From positions 41,218 through 105,217 of the forward strand of contig CAJOKE010000018.1 of assembly GCA_905235225.1 (NCBI GenBank): a stretch of DNA of 64,000 bases. The letters are read 5' to 3'. The notes under the pieces were generated by a model that saw only the letters and a program-made list of their open reading frames with translations, was not told the origin of the DNA and did no database searches. Below, piece after piece: positions 21,695-33,292 of this stretch. Origin of the DNA: Paludibacteraceae bacterium. Lineage in GTDB: Bacteria; Bacteroidota; Bacteroidia; Bacteroidales; Paludibacteraceae. The position numbers were made by a program, and so were the translations under genes. The first letter of the stretch is position 1, and every line of letters begins with the position of its first letter.

Positions 21695-22345
21695 ATGAAA
21701 ACTGTTAAAACATTGGAGAGGCTGATGGCGGAACGCCTGTTAGCTCTCAAGGCGATAAAGTTTCAGCCGACAAGTCCGTTCCTGTGGGGAAATGGATGGG
21801 AATCGCCCATCTATTGCGATGACCGAAAGATTTTGTCATACCCTAAAGAACGAGATTTCCTGAAATTGGAAATGTCACGCGTTTTGGCGGAAACGTTTCC
21901 ATCGGTAGATGTGATTGCCGGTATTGCAACAAATGCGATTGCTGCAGGCGTACTGGTGGCTCACCAGCTTAGTTTACCGTTTATTTACGCATATCCGTTT
22001 CCAAAAGACCATGGATTGGAGAATCAGATTGAAGGAGATCTGCGTCCGCACCAGAATGTCGTGATTATAGAAAACCAAGTGGCTATTGGTGATAATTGCC
22101 AAAAGGTTATTGAAGCTATTCGTAACAACGGCTGTAATGTTTTAGGGGTGGTTACACTTATGGATTATGAATTGGAGTTAGGACACCAGGTACTCGCTGA
22201 CGCTAATGTACCGTTAGTGCCGCTGACTAATTTCTCCACCCTCATGGATACCGCCAAAGAACTTGGTTACATATCCCTCGACACTGCAAAAATCGTTAAT
22301 ACGTGGCATAAAGACCCAGATAAATGGACTAAAAAACATGTCTGA
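21695..22345 (+). CDS. pyrE: orotate phosphoribosyltransferase
   Basis: TSPFLWGNGWESPIYCDDRKILSYP; VVIIENQVAIGDN. Confidence 0.93.
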   Translation: MKTVKTLERLMAERLLALKAIKFQPTSPFLWGNGWESPIYCDDRKILSYPKERDFLKLEMSRVLAETFPSVDVIAGIATNAIAAGVLVAHQLSLPFIYAYPFPKDHGLENQIEGDLRPHQNVVIIENQVAIGDNCQKVIEAIRNNGCNVLGVVTLMDYELELGHQVLADANVPLVPLTNFSTLMDTAKELGYISLDTAKIVNTWHKDPDKWTKKHV

Positions 22346-22769
22346 ACAAAAATACGAAAGCAAAATACAATCTATACCGGCTCCGGTAGCGCAGATTTAC
22401 CCTGTTTTGAGTAATCTTAATAACCTCAACAGGGTCAAAGACATGCTGCCCGCAGATAAAGTGTCCGACTTGGAGATTTCCGAGGATGTAATTAAAATGA
22501 AAGTGGACGGATTGGGACAAAAGGTAGCGATACGAATCGTCGAACGAATTGATAATGACACTATCAAATTCGGGCTTGATAATGTTCCCATGGACGTGCA
22601 TTTCTGGATTCAACTCAAAGAAGTTTCCTCTGCGGATACCCGTGTCAAACTCACAGTCAAAGCGGATATTCCCATGTTCTTCCGCATGATGTTAGAATCA
22701 AAAATACAAAAAGGCTTGGATGACGCAGCCATAATGCTCACACAATTCCCATATTCTCAATGGTCATGA
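22338..22769 (+). CDS. SRPBCC/START-like protein
   Basis: MSEQKYESKIQSIPAPVAQIYPVLSNLNNLNRVKDMLP; lies between pyrE and psd. Confidence 0.7.
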   Translation: MSEQKYESKIQSIPAPVAQIYPVLSNLNNLNRVKDMLPADKVSDLEISEDVIKMKVDGLGQKVAIRIVERIDNDTIKFGLDNVPMDVHFWIQLKEVSSADTRVKLTVKADIPMFFRMMLESKIQKGLDDAAIMLTQFPYSQWS

Positions 22770-23431
22770 AACGATTACATGTACATCGCGAAGGGCGAAA
22801 CATTATTATCGGATTAGTTTTCCTCTTGTTCGCCATCAATGTCCCTGTTTATCTCTATGTTAATCACTGGGTATTTGCTATCACACTCCTATTGACAGCG
22901 GCTTTATTGGTGTTTGTTACTTATTTTTTCCGTAATCCGGTTCGGGTACTCGAGGTGGATGACCCTAATTTTATCATAGCCCCTGCGGATGGAAGGGTTG
23001 TGGTTATTGAACCTACCAAAGAAAATGACTATTTTCATGACGAACGGCTGCAAGTAAGTATTTTCATGTCACCCTTTAACGTACATGCCAACTGGTATCC
23101 CATTGAGGGGGAAATATTGGTTTCGGAACACCAGAAGGGACGGCATAAAGGGGCTTGGTTACCAAAATCCTCTACCGAAAACGAACGTTCTCTCGTTGTT
23201 ATTGAGACACCGTCTAAAGTACGAATTGCCGTTCGCCAAATTGCCGGAGCTATGGCACGCCGTATCGTCACCTATGCCAAAGTCGGCAACAAATCCATGC
23301 GTAACCATCACCTCGGATTTATCAAACTCGGCTCAAGAGTTGATATGTACCTGCCTCTTGATACCGAGATGTTTGTAGAGGTCGGCGATCACGTTCGCGG
23401 AAATGAAACCATTATCGGAAGAATCAATTGA
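22760..23431 (+). CDS. psd: phosphatidylserine decarboxylase-related protein
   Basis: FFRNPVRV..NFIIAPADGRVVVIEP.. FMSPFNVHANWYP.. LGFIKLGSRVDMYLP. Confidence 0.92.
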   Translation: MVMKRLHVHREGRNIIIGLVFLLFAINVPVYLYVNHWVFAITLLLTAALLVFVTYFFRNPVRVLEVDDPNFIIAPADGRVVVIEPTKENDYFHDERLQVSIFMSPFNVHANWYPIEGEILVSEHQKGRHKGAWLPKSSTENERSLVVIETPSKVRIAVRQIAGAMARRIVTYAKVGNKSMRNHHLGFIKLGSRVDMYLPLDTEMFVEVGDHVRGNETIIGRIN

Positions 23432-23466
23432 CAATGACAATATATTAACAACTAAATCTTTATACC

Positions 23467-24348
23467 ATGGACAAATTTCAAGAATTATTCGCGCAATATC
23501 CTTTTGCGCTAACAGACGAACAAGTAAAAGCCAATGTGGCTGACATCCTCGCAAAGCATTTTGACGAGAACAACAACATTGATGTATGGAAAGAGTGTCT
23601 GCATCAAATCGACCTTACTACACTTAGTGCAGATGACACCATCGCCAAAGTAGAAGGTATGGCCAAAGCTGTCAACGACTTGGATAAGAACTATCCCGGC
23701 GTGCCTAATGTGGCTGCTATATGCGTTTATCCGGCTATGGTTGAATACGTTCGCAAAGCACTCAAAGATCCGAATTTCAATATCGCTTGCGTGACCGGAG
23801 TCTTCCCATCTTCCCAAAGTTTCTTGGAAGTCAAGGTGGCTGAAACCGCTCTGGCACTCAAAGCCGGTGCTACGGAAATAGACATCGTTCTTTCTGTTGG
23901 TAAGTTCCTTGAGGGACGCTACCAAGAGTGCTTCGATGAAATTGCAGAACTCAAAGCTGTTTGCGGGAACCACCATCTCAAAGTTATTCTCGAAACAGGT
24001 ATGCTACGTAACTGCGAGAATATTTGGAAAGCCTCTATCCTCGCTATGGCAGCCGGAGCTGATTTCATTAAAACATCTACCGGCAAGATTGCTGTCAATG
24101 CCACTCCCGAAGCTACTTACGTAATGTGTCAGGCTATCAAAGCTTGGAAAGAGAAAACCGGAATAAAGATTTGCTACAAACCTGCCGGTGGCGTAAGTAC
24201 CACAGCCGAGGCTGTACAACACTTCACCCTTGTTAAAGAAATCCTTGGCGAAGAGTGGCTCAACAATGAATCCTTCCGTTTCGGCGCAAGCCGGCTCGCA
24301 AACAATCTGCTAAGCAGTATCGTTGGCAAAGAAGTCAAATACTTCTAA
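23467..24348 (+). CDS. deoC: deoxyribose-phosphate aldolase
   Basis: VAAICVYPAMVEYVRKAL; ADFIKTSTGKIAVNATPEA; FRFGASRLANNLL. Confidence 0.95.
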   Translation: MDKFQELFAQYPFALTDEQVKANVADILAKHFDENNNIDVWKECLHQIDLTTLSADDTIAKVEGMAKAVNDLDKNYPGVPNVAAICVYPAMVEYVRKALKDPNFNIACVTGVFPSSQSFLEVKVAETALALKAGATEIDIVLSVGKFLEGRYQECFDEIAELKAVCGNHHLKVILETGMLRNCENIWKASILAMAAGADFIKTSTGKIAVNATPEATYVMCQAIKAWKEKTGIKICYKPAGGVSTTAEAVQHFTLVKEILGEEWLNNESFRFGASRLANNLLSSIVGKEVKYF

Positions 24349-24375
24349 ATCTGCTCATTTACAGATAATCATTAA

Positions 24376-24412
24376 AGAAAGATGGCATAAAGAGCCATCT
24401 TTCTTTTTATTT
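24376..24412 (+). terminator. Rho-independent terminator after deoC
   Basis: agaaagatggc-ataaaga-gccatctttct followed by ttttattttt-type tail. Confidence 0.9.
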
Positions 24413-24422
24413 TACAAATAAA

Positions 24423-24454
24423 TTTGTAACTCCCGTTTTTTTGTTGTACCTTTG
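24423..24454 (+). promoter_or_regulatory. Bacteroidetes-type promoter
   Basis: TTTG at 24423 and TACCTTTG at 24447-24454. Confidence 0.65.
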
Positions 24455-24482
24455 CGCCATAAATGCGCTAAATACTATTGAT

Positions 24483-26843
24483 ATGAATAAAATTATAAGC
24501 AAACGTTTCTTTTCAGACAATGTAGCGGAATTAGTTGTTGAGGCTCCCCTTATTGCCCGCAGTCGTCGGGCAGGACACTTTGTCATTGTCCGCGTGGACG
24601 AACACTCCGAACGGATGCCGCTTACAATTAGCGATGCGGATATACAGGCCGGTACAATCACATTGGTTGTACAACGTATCGGTGTCTCCACCGCTAAACT
24701 TTGCGCTATGAACGTCGGCGATGAACTCGCTGACCTTGTCGGACCTTTGGGTAAAGCAACGGATATTCGCAAATTCGGAACAGTTGTTTGTGCGTGTGGC
24801 GGTGTCGGTGCTGCACCTATGCTACCGATTGCACAGGCACTCAAAGCTGCCGGGAACCGCGTTATCACGGTTTTAGCCGCACGAAACAAAGACCTTATTA
24901 TTCTTAAAGACCAACTTGCACGTTACTCCGATGAGATTATCGTTATGACCGATGATGGCACTATGGGGCAAAAAGGTGTGGTTACAGTCGGTGTCGAGCA
25001 GGTTATCAATCGGGAAAAAGTGGATAAATGTATCGCTATCGGTCCCGCTATTATGATGAAGTTTGTGTCACTTACTACTGCTAAATACAATATCCCGACC
25101 GAAGCCAGCCTGAACACAATCATGGTGGATGGTACCGGAATGTGTGGAGCATGCCGCGTTACTGTGGGCGGTAAAACCAGATTTGTCTGTGTCGATGGTC
25201 CCGAATTCGATGCACATCAAGTCGATTGGGATGAAATGATGTCCCGACTGCGCTCATACAAATCCGAAGAAATCGAGGCTTACGAACAATTTAACAATGG
25301 CACTGTAGTCACGAAAGATGCCAATAAAGCTGCAACAAGGCTGCAACAAGGCTGCAACGATAACCTTAATTCTGCCTCCAAACCGACAGAGGGCGGTCGC
25401 GATGCCGAGTGGAGAGTTTCTTTGCGGCAGACACTCAAACCTAAAGAGCGTTCCGCAATTGAACGTGTCAAAATGCCCGAACTTGACCCTGCTTATCGTG
25501 CTACCAAACTCCGCGAAGAAGTGAATAAAGGACTAACGCCGGAAATGGCACTGCTGGAATCAAAACGCTGTCTCGATTGCGCCAACCCGGGCTGCGTCAA
25601 AGGGTGTCCCGTCAATATTGATATCCCCGGATTCATAAAACATATTGAAGCCGGCGACATTAACGGTGCATACGAGGTTATTAAACAGAGCAGCAGCCTG
25701 CCCGCTGTTTGCGGACGTGTCTGCCCGCAGGAGAAACAATGTGAAGCACAGTGTATTCATCTCAAAATGAACTCCAAGCCTGTTGCCATCGGATACCTCG
25801 AACGGTTCGTTGCAGACAATGCCGCTCAACCAAACAATATCCAACCTGCAAACGCAAGCAAAACAGCAACGAAAGTCGCAGTCGTCGGTTCAGGTCCTGC
25901 CGGATTGACTTTTGCCGGCGACATGGCTAAATACGGCTATCAAGTAACCGTCTTTGAAGCACTGCATGAAATCGGCGGTGTACTCAAATATGGTATCCCT
26001 GAATTCCGTCTGCCAAACAGTATCGTGGATAAAGAGATTGACGGACTACGCAAAATGGGGGTTGAATTCTGCAAAGATACCATTATCGGCAAAACTATCT
26101 CCATGAACGATCTCAAAGCACAAGGCTACAAGGCAGTATTTGTCGGTTCAGGTGCCGGATTGCCGCGCTTCATGAATATTCCGGGCGAAAACCTTAACGG
26201 TGTAATGTCCTGTAATGAATACCTCACACGTGTCAACCTTATGGACGCTTCCGATAAAACTTCCGATACGCCCTTACTATATGGCAAGAACGTAATTGTT
26301 GTTGGCGGAGGAAACACTGCCATGGACGCTGTACGCACAGCAAAACGGCTCGGTGCCGAACATGCAACTATCGTCTATCGGCGCAGCGAAGATGAAATGC
26401 CCGCCCGAATTGAAGAGATAAAGCACGCCAAAGAAGAAGGTATAGAATTTATGACACTTCATAATCCCGTTGAGTACCATGCGGACGAAAACGGTCGTGT
26501 TAATGAAGCCGTCCTTCAAATCATGGAATTGGGCGAACCCGATGAATCCGGACGCCGCAGTCCTGTTCCTGTTGAGGGAAAGACCATAACCATGCCTGTT
26601 GACTTGGTCATTGTAGCTGTCGGTGTCAGCCCGAATCCCCTTATTCCAAGAGCAGTCCAAGGACTGGAGATTTCCCCAAAAGGTACTATCGTAGTCGGCA
26701 ACGACAATATGCAGTCCAATATACCCGCTATTTTCGCCGGCGGAGATATTGTCCGAGGTGGTGCAACCGTAATTTTGGCAATGTCCGATGGACGAAAAGC
26801 CGCTGCCGCCATGCACAACTATCTTCAAACCCATCAAGACTGA
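24483..26843 (+). CDS. Fused sulfide/dihydroorotate dehydrogenase-like FAD/NAD(P)-binding subunit and NADPH-dependent glutamate synthase small subunit (NfnAB/GltA type)
   Basis: N-terminal FNR-like with MVDGTGMCGACRVTVGG; C-terminal VAVVGSGPAGLTFAGDMAKYGYQVTVFEA, VVGGGNTAMDAVRTAKRLG. Confidence 0.92.
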   Translation: MNKIISKRFFSDNVAELVVEAPLIARSRRAGHFVIVRVDEHSERMPLTISDADIQAGTITLVVQRIGVSTAKLCAMNVGDELADLVGPLGKATDIRKFGTVVCACGGVGAAPMLPIAQALKAAGNRVITVLAARNKDLIILKDQLARYSDEIIVMTDDGTMGQKGVVTVGVEQVINREKVDKCIAIGPAIMMKFVSLTTAKYNIPTEASLNTIMVDGTGMCGACRVTVGGKTRFVCVDGPEFDAHQVDWDEMMSRLRSYKSEEIEAYEQFNNGTVVTKDANKAATRLQQGCNDNLNSASKPTEGGRDAEWRVSLRQTLKPKERSAIERVKMPELDPAYRATKLREEVNKGLTPEMALLESKRCLDCANPGCVKGCPVNIDIPGFIKHIEAGDINGAYEVIKQSSSLPAVCGRVCPQEKQCEAQCIHLKMNSKPVAIGYLERFVADNAAQPNNIQPANASKTATKVAVVGSGPAGLTFAGDMAKYGYQVTVFEALHEIGGVLKYGIPEFRLPNSIVDKEIDGLRKMGVEFCKDTIIGKTISMNDLKAQGYKAVFVGSGAGLPRFMNIPGENLNGVMSCNEYLTRVNLMDASDKTSDTPLLYGKNVIVVGGGNTAMDAVRTAKRLGAEHATIVYRRSEDEMPARIEEIKHAKEEGIEFMTLHNPVEYHADENGRVNEAVLQIMELGEPDESGRRSPVPVEGKTITMPVDLVIVAVGVSPNPLIPRAVQGLEISPKGTIVVGNDNMQSNIPAIFAGGDIVRGGATVILAMSDGRKAAAAMHNYLQTHQD
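25327..25359. repeat. 11-bp tandem array x3 inside CDS (aagctgcaaca|aggctgcaaca|aggctgcaacg)
   Basis: Direct reading; 33 bp so in frame (AATRLQQGCN). Confidence 0.95.
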
Positions 26844-26852
26844 CATTAGCAA

Positions 26853-28280
26853 ATGGACAATTCCGTTTATACTGAAGAAAAAATACAGAAAATCGTTGCT
26901 GCACAACGCCGTTTCTTCCGAACCGGCACAACACTACCTGTCCAATGGCGCATCCGGCAACTCAAACGCCTCAAACAAGCGGTTCTCGATCATGAAGCCG
27001 ACTTTGAAAATGCCTTGGCGCAAGATCTCGGCCGCAGCCAAGTCGAGGCATTTCTATGCGATATTGCTCCCATTGTTACCGAAATCAACGAGATACTTGG
27101 CGGCATACGCAAATGGGCAAGACCGGAAACCCACTTCAGCGGGCTGATGTGTTTCCCAAGTATATTCACCAAGGTCTATAAAATGCCGTATGGCGTTTCT
27201 CTCGTCATTAGTCCTTTTAATTTTCCTATTCTCCTCACTATAGGTGTAGTGGCAGCTGCAATGGCCGGTGGAAATACAGTTGTTATCAAATCCAGCTCCA
27301 AGTCCGCCGCCTGCACGGCTGTGCTAAAACAATTCTTTGCAGAACTATTCCCACCCGAATATATAACACTGATTGACGGCGGACATGATGTCGCTGATAT
27401 GTGTCTGGCACAACGATTTGATAAAATTTTCTATACAGGTTCACCGGCTGTCGGAAAGCATGTGCTGGCGGAAGCGGCTAAAAACCTCACACCCGTTACA
27501 CTGGAATTAGGGGGAGAAACCGGCAACTGGTGCGTCATACGCAAAGATGCTGACCTGAAAGACGCAGCACGAAAAATCGCGTTCTTCAAATTGACAAATG
27601 CCGGACAGATTTGCATCAACATTAACCAAATCGCCGTTGCAAAAGAAGTTGCCGAGCCGTTCTTGCATGAACTGAAAAAAGCCTTTATAGCACAAATCGG
27701 AGAACATGCCGAAACCAATCCCGAATACCCCAAACTGATTACAGAAAGCGCATATGATAAATGTGCCGGAATGGCAGAACAGTACCGTGACCGGATTATT
27801 TTCGGCGGTGTCGGGGAACGGCAGACACGAAAATATGCACCGACCATTATTTACCCTGTTCATTGGGACGAACATATTGTTCAACAGGAACTGTTCTGTC
27901 CGCTATTGCCTGTTGTACCTTTTGAGGATGCACAGGTAGATGCGCTGATGGAAACAATCGCTGACCGCGAACATCCGTTGGCTATGTATCTGTTCACCAA
28001 GAACATGAAATGGGCTAACCATGTCATGCAGACCCAGCAATACGGTGGCGGATGTATCAATGAGGTTTGCATCCACATGATGGTTAAAGGAGTCCCATTC
28101 AATGGGACCGGACACTCCGGAATGGGGGCCTATCATGGTGAATGGGGGTTCAGAGAATTTACTCACCCGCAAACCGTTCTAAAAGGAAGTAACCGTTTTA
28201 ACCTGTCTTTACGTGAACATCCATACGGAGGAGAAACAGGAAAAAAGAAAATGGCACTCCTGCGGCTTTTTGAACGATGA
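26853..28280 (+). CDS. aldehyde dehydrogenase family protein (class 3-like)
   Basis: PYGVSLVISPFNFPILLTIGVVAAAMAGGNTVVIKSS; VTLELGGETGNWCVI; NAGQICININ. Confidence 0.92.
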   Translation: MDNSVYTEEKIQKIVAAQRRFFRTGTTLPVQWRIRQLKRLKQAVLDHEADFENALAQDLGRSQVEAFLCDIAPIVTEINEILGGIRKWARPETHFSGLMCFPSIFTKVYKMPYGVSLVISPFNFPILLTIGVVAAAMAGGNTVVIKSSSKSAACTAVLKQFFAELFPPEYITLIDGGHDVADMCLAQRFDKIFYTGSPAVGKHVLAEAAKNLTPVTLELGGETGNWCVIRKDADLKDAARKIAFFKLTNAGQICININQIAVAKEVAEPFLHELKKAFIAQIGEHAETNPEYPKLITESAYDKCAGMAEQYRDRIIFGGVGERQTRKYAPTIIYPVHWDEHIVQQELFCPLLPVVPFEDAQVDALMETIADREHPLAMYLFTKNMKWANHVMQTQQYGGGCINEVCIHMMVKGVPFNGTGHSGMGAYHGEWGFREFTHPQTVLKGSNRFNLSLREHPYGGETGKKKMALLRLFER

Positions 28281-28307
28281 CTAACAATACTGAATAATAT
28301 ACATTAC

Positions 28308-29615
28308 ATGAAATCATTCTTTATCGAAACATATGGCTGCCAAATGAATGTAGCTGACAGTGAGGTTGTTGCAGCTATTCTGAATACCACCGATGCCCGG
28401 CTCACAGATAACCTTTTGGAAGCGGATATTGTTATCCTCAATACTTGCTCAATTCGTGAAAAAGCAGAGGAAACCGTACAACACCGCTTGCAGGAAATAA
28501 AGGCTCTTCTGGCAAAAAACAAACGTAAACCCGTTATCGGCATTATCGGGTGTATGGCAGAACGTATGGGAAAAGAACTGCTTGCAAACTACGGCGTTGA
28601 GTTTGTTGCAGGACCGGATTCATACTTGGATATTCCGAACTTGCTGGCACAAGCCGAACAAGGTCATAAAGCCATAAATGTGGAATTAAGTACCACGGAA
28701 ACATATCGCGATATTCTACCTGCACGCATTGGAAAAACCATTAGCGGTTTTGTGAGTATCATGCGCGGTTGTAACAACTTCTGTTCATATTGCGTGGTGC
28801 CATATACACGCGGTCGGGAACGCAGCAGGGATGTAGAGAGTATTCTCAATGAAGTGAAAGACTTGCAAGCCAAAGGTTATAAAGAGGTAACCCTACTCGG
28901 ACAGAATGTCAACTCCTATAAACTGGGCGAGATTGACTTCCCTGCACTACTGGCAATTGTCGCTGAAACAGTGCCGGATATGCGTATCCGATTCACTACT
29001 TCTCACCCGAAAGATATGTCCGATAAAACCCTGCAAGTCATTGCCGAACACGATAATATCTGTAAATTCATTCACTTGCCTGTGCAAAGCGGCTCAAATA
29101 AGATTCTCAAATCCATGAACCGCAAATATACACGGGAATGGTATCTGGACCGTATCGCCGCCATCCGCCGAATCTTGCCTGATGCAGCTATCGGAACAGA
29201 TGTCTTCTGCGGTTTCCATGACGAAACCCCGGAAGACCATGCCGAAACGCTCAGCCTCATGCGTGAAGTCGGATTTGATACCGCCTTTATGTTCAAATAC
29301 AGCGAACGACCGGGAACATTCGCCTCCAAACATCTGCCCGACAATATCCCGGAGGAAGAAAAAGTGCGGCGGCTTAATGAAATCATTGCCTTGCAAAACG
29401 AATTGTCACTTGCTTCCAACCAACGTGAAATAGGAAAAGTGCGCGAAGTACTTGTCGAGGGATTTTCAAAACGGAGCAACGAAGAAATGTTCGGACGCAC
29501 CTCTCAGTACAAAACAGTCATTTTTCCACGCGAAGGAAGGCATATCGGAGAATTTGTAAAAGTCAAAATTACATCTGCCTCTGCCGCTACACTCAAAGGG
29601 GAAGTACAACAATAA
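28308..29615 (+). CDS. miaB: tRNA-2-methylthio-N6-dimethylallyladenosine synthase
   Basis: FFIETYGCQMNVADSEVV; IMRGCNNFCSYCVVPYTRGRERSR; C-terminal TRAM. Confidence 0.97.
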   Translation: MKSFFIETYGCQMNVADSEVVAAILNTTDARLTDNLLEADIVILNTCSIREKAEETVQHRLQEIKALLAKNKRKPVIGIIGCMAERMGKELLANYGVEFVAGPDSYLDIPNLLAQAEQGHKAINVELSTTETYRDILPARIGKTISGFVSIMRGCNNFCSYCVVPYTRGRERSRDVESILNEVKDLQAKGYKEVTLLGQNVNSYKLGEIDFPALLAIVAETVPDMRIRFTTSHPKDMSDKTLQVIAEHDNICKFIHLPVQSGSNKILKSMNRKYTREWYLDRIAAIRRILPDAAIGTDVFCGFHDETPEDHAETLSLMREVGFDTAFMFKYSERPGTFASKHLPDNIPEEEKVRRLNEIIALQNELSLASNQREIGKVREVLVEGFSKRSNEEMFGRTSQYKTVIFPREGRHIGEFVKVKITSASAATLKGEVQQ

Positions 29616-29636
29616 TCATCGGTTTTCCTCACAATG

Positions 29637-29767
29637 GAAAATTGACGATTATTAAGATTTTGCTCTCAAAAATCGTACACGACTCGCTTACGACAAACGT
29701 ACTCAACGGTTACGACCGACGTATTGCACCGTTTTTTGACAAAAAAATGTACGAATTTTAAGATTGT
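29637..29767. repeat. Dispersed repeat family I, copy 1 (TAC/TAT motif at 11-nt spacing from 29689)
   Basis: Aligns end to end with 39165-39296 (gaaaattg[a/c]cgattattaagattt...cggttacgaccg[a/g]cgtatt[g/a]caccgttttttgac...tgtacga[a/t]ttttaagatt). Confidence 0.92.
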
Positions 29768-29834
29768 GCAGAACTTGCTATCCTGCCGGCTTTACATCGG
29801 AACAATAGTTGCGTGAAAAATAAGATGGTTCAAA

Positions 29835-29945
29835 AACCGGATTGTGACGTACTGAATGCAAACGAGATGCGAACGTAATGCGAACGGGAGTAGCTAAAAA
29901 GGAAATAAGAAAGTGTGCCAAACAATTTTGACACACTTTCTTATT
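29835..29945. repeat. Dispersed repeat family II, copy 2 (11-bp array 29855-29887 plus hairpin)
   Basis: accggattgtgacgtactgaatgcaaacgagatgcgaacgtaatgcgaacgg...gaaagtgtg..cacactttc. Confidence 0.9.
29909..29944. terminator. Terminator-like hairpin between convergent miaB and lipoprotein gene
   Basis: gaaagtgtgccaaacaattttgacacactttctt. Confidence 0.65.
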
Positions 29946-29963
29946 CATATAAACTTGTTTGGA

Positions 29964-30524
29964 TTATTTATTCAAAGCCGTGCAAGCATCCTCGTCCTTT
30001 GCATCAACGGTTTTGTAAGAAGCATTGACACCGGCAATTTGCTTCTCTGCCATCACCTTTGTCATTTCGAGTTCAATCTCATGCCCCCAAATATACGATG
30101 TTTCACTAAGTGTACCCAGACTCATGGACAGCTCCCAGCACTCGCTCGCATCTTCGTACTCTTTTTCATAAGCCTCAGCTTGCTTTGAACAACTTGTCTC
30201 ATCAGAAGCATCAGTCCATTCGTTATACTTAACGGTAATGTCCATTGTAACACCAACTTCTTTGGCTGTTGCTTCAAGTCCTGCCAACATTTCCTGTGCA
30301 AAAGCTACCGCTTCCTTCTCTGTAGCCCATACAGTGTAATTCATTGAATCATCAACGCCATTTAAGGATGCAGTTGCACCAAGAGCCCAGCATTTTTCGG
30401 TCTTGTCATCCAATTTTGTTACATCTACATCTTTTACATCTTTTCCGGATTTGCTCGGATCTTTTGAGCAGCTTGTCATAGCGATGGCTGCCACGCACAT
30501 CAGTGCTAAAAATACTTTCTTCAT
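29964..30524 (-). CDS. hypothetical lipoprotein
   Basis: MKKVFLALMCVAAIAMTSCSKDPSK lipobox. Confidence 0.75.
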   Translation of the reverse strand: MKKVFLALMCVAAIAMTSCSKDPSKSGKDVKDVDVTKLDDKTEKCWALGATASLNGVDDSMNYTVWATEKEAVAFAQEMLAGLEATAKEVGVTMDITVKYNEWTDASDETSCSKQAEAYEKEYEDASECWELSMSLGTLSETSYIWGHEIELEMTKVMAEKQIAGVNASYKTVDAKDEDACTALNK

Positions 30525-30616
30525 AATAAAATAATTTAGTTAATTAAACAGTTAGACTAAAAAACGCCGCAAAGTTACTACTTTTCAACAAAATATGCAA
30601 GAAAAATAACAAAAAA

Positions 30617-30648
30617 TTTGCATATGTGGCGAAAAATCCGTATCTTTG
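30617..30648 (+). promoter_or_regulatory. gyrB promoter (TTTG ... TATCTTTG)
   Basis: TTTG 30617-30620, TATCTTTG 30641-30648. Confidence 0.65.
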
Positions 30649-30705
30649 CAGCCTAATTCGTATGCGCGTGATATGCGCGCGCGTACAAAATATTATTAGG
30701 AATAA

Positions 30706-32744
<2,039 letters not shown>

Positions 32745-32745
<1 letters not shown>

Positions 32746-33287
32746 TGAATATAGCAGTCTATTGTAGTGCCAAGGATATTATTCCCGAAGAGTATTTGCA
32801 ATTAGGCGATACGCTCGGGAAATGGATTGCCGAAAACGGGCATACTCTGGTGTATGGCGCTGCAACAGGCGGACTAATGTCGCGCGTCAGCAACGCTGCC
32901 AGAAACGCCGGTGGCAAAGTCATTGGCGTTGTACCCCGCCGGATTATAGAAGCAGGCAGGTTAGCCCATAACTGCTCCAAAATATACAAGTTGGTAAATA
33001 TGAGCCGTCGAAAGCAGAAAATGCGCGACCTCGCTGACTGCTTTGTATGCTTGCCGGGGAGTTACGGTACATTGGATGAAATGTTTGATGTCATCGCCAG
33101 CGGTACCGTCAATGAACACCGGAAACCCATATATATCCTCAACTACAAGGGATTTTATGAAGGAATTCGGATACAAACGGTGCATATGAAGGAACTGCAA
33201 TTCCTGCCCGTACAGGAACATTATGTCCCGGTTTTTGTAGAAACAATGGATGAATTAACGCAATTATTAACTGAAAATAAAAACTAA
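32745..33287 (+). CDS. LOG family / TIGR00730 Rossmann-fold protein
   Basis: LVYGAATGGLMSRVSNAARNAGGKVIGVVPR; LPGSYGTLDEMFD. Confidence 0.92.
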
Positions 33288-33292
33288 CCAAT

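Noticed and set aside
24483-26843. Fusion of two redox proteins as a novel architecture
   Set aside because: This NfnA/NfnB-like fusion is a familiar arrangement in Bacteroidales; only the 11-bp linker repeat is reported
26277-26906. 209-aa minus-strand ORF
   Set aside because: Antisense to the glutamate synthase-like domain
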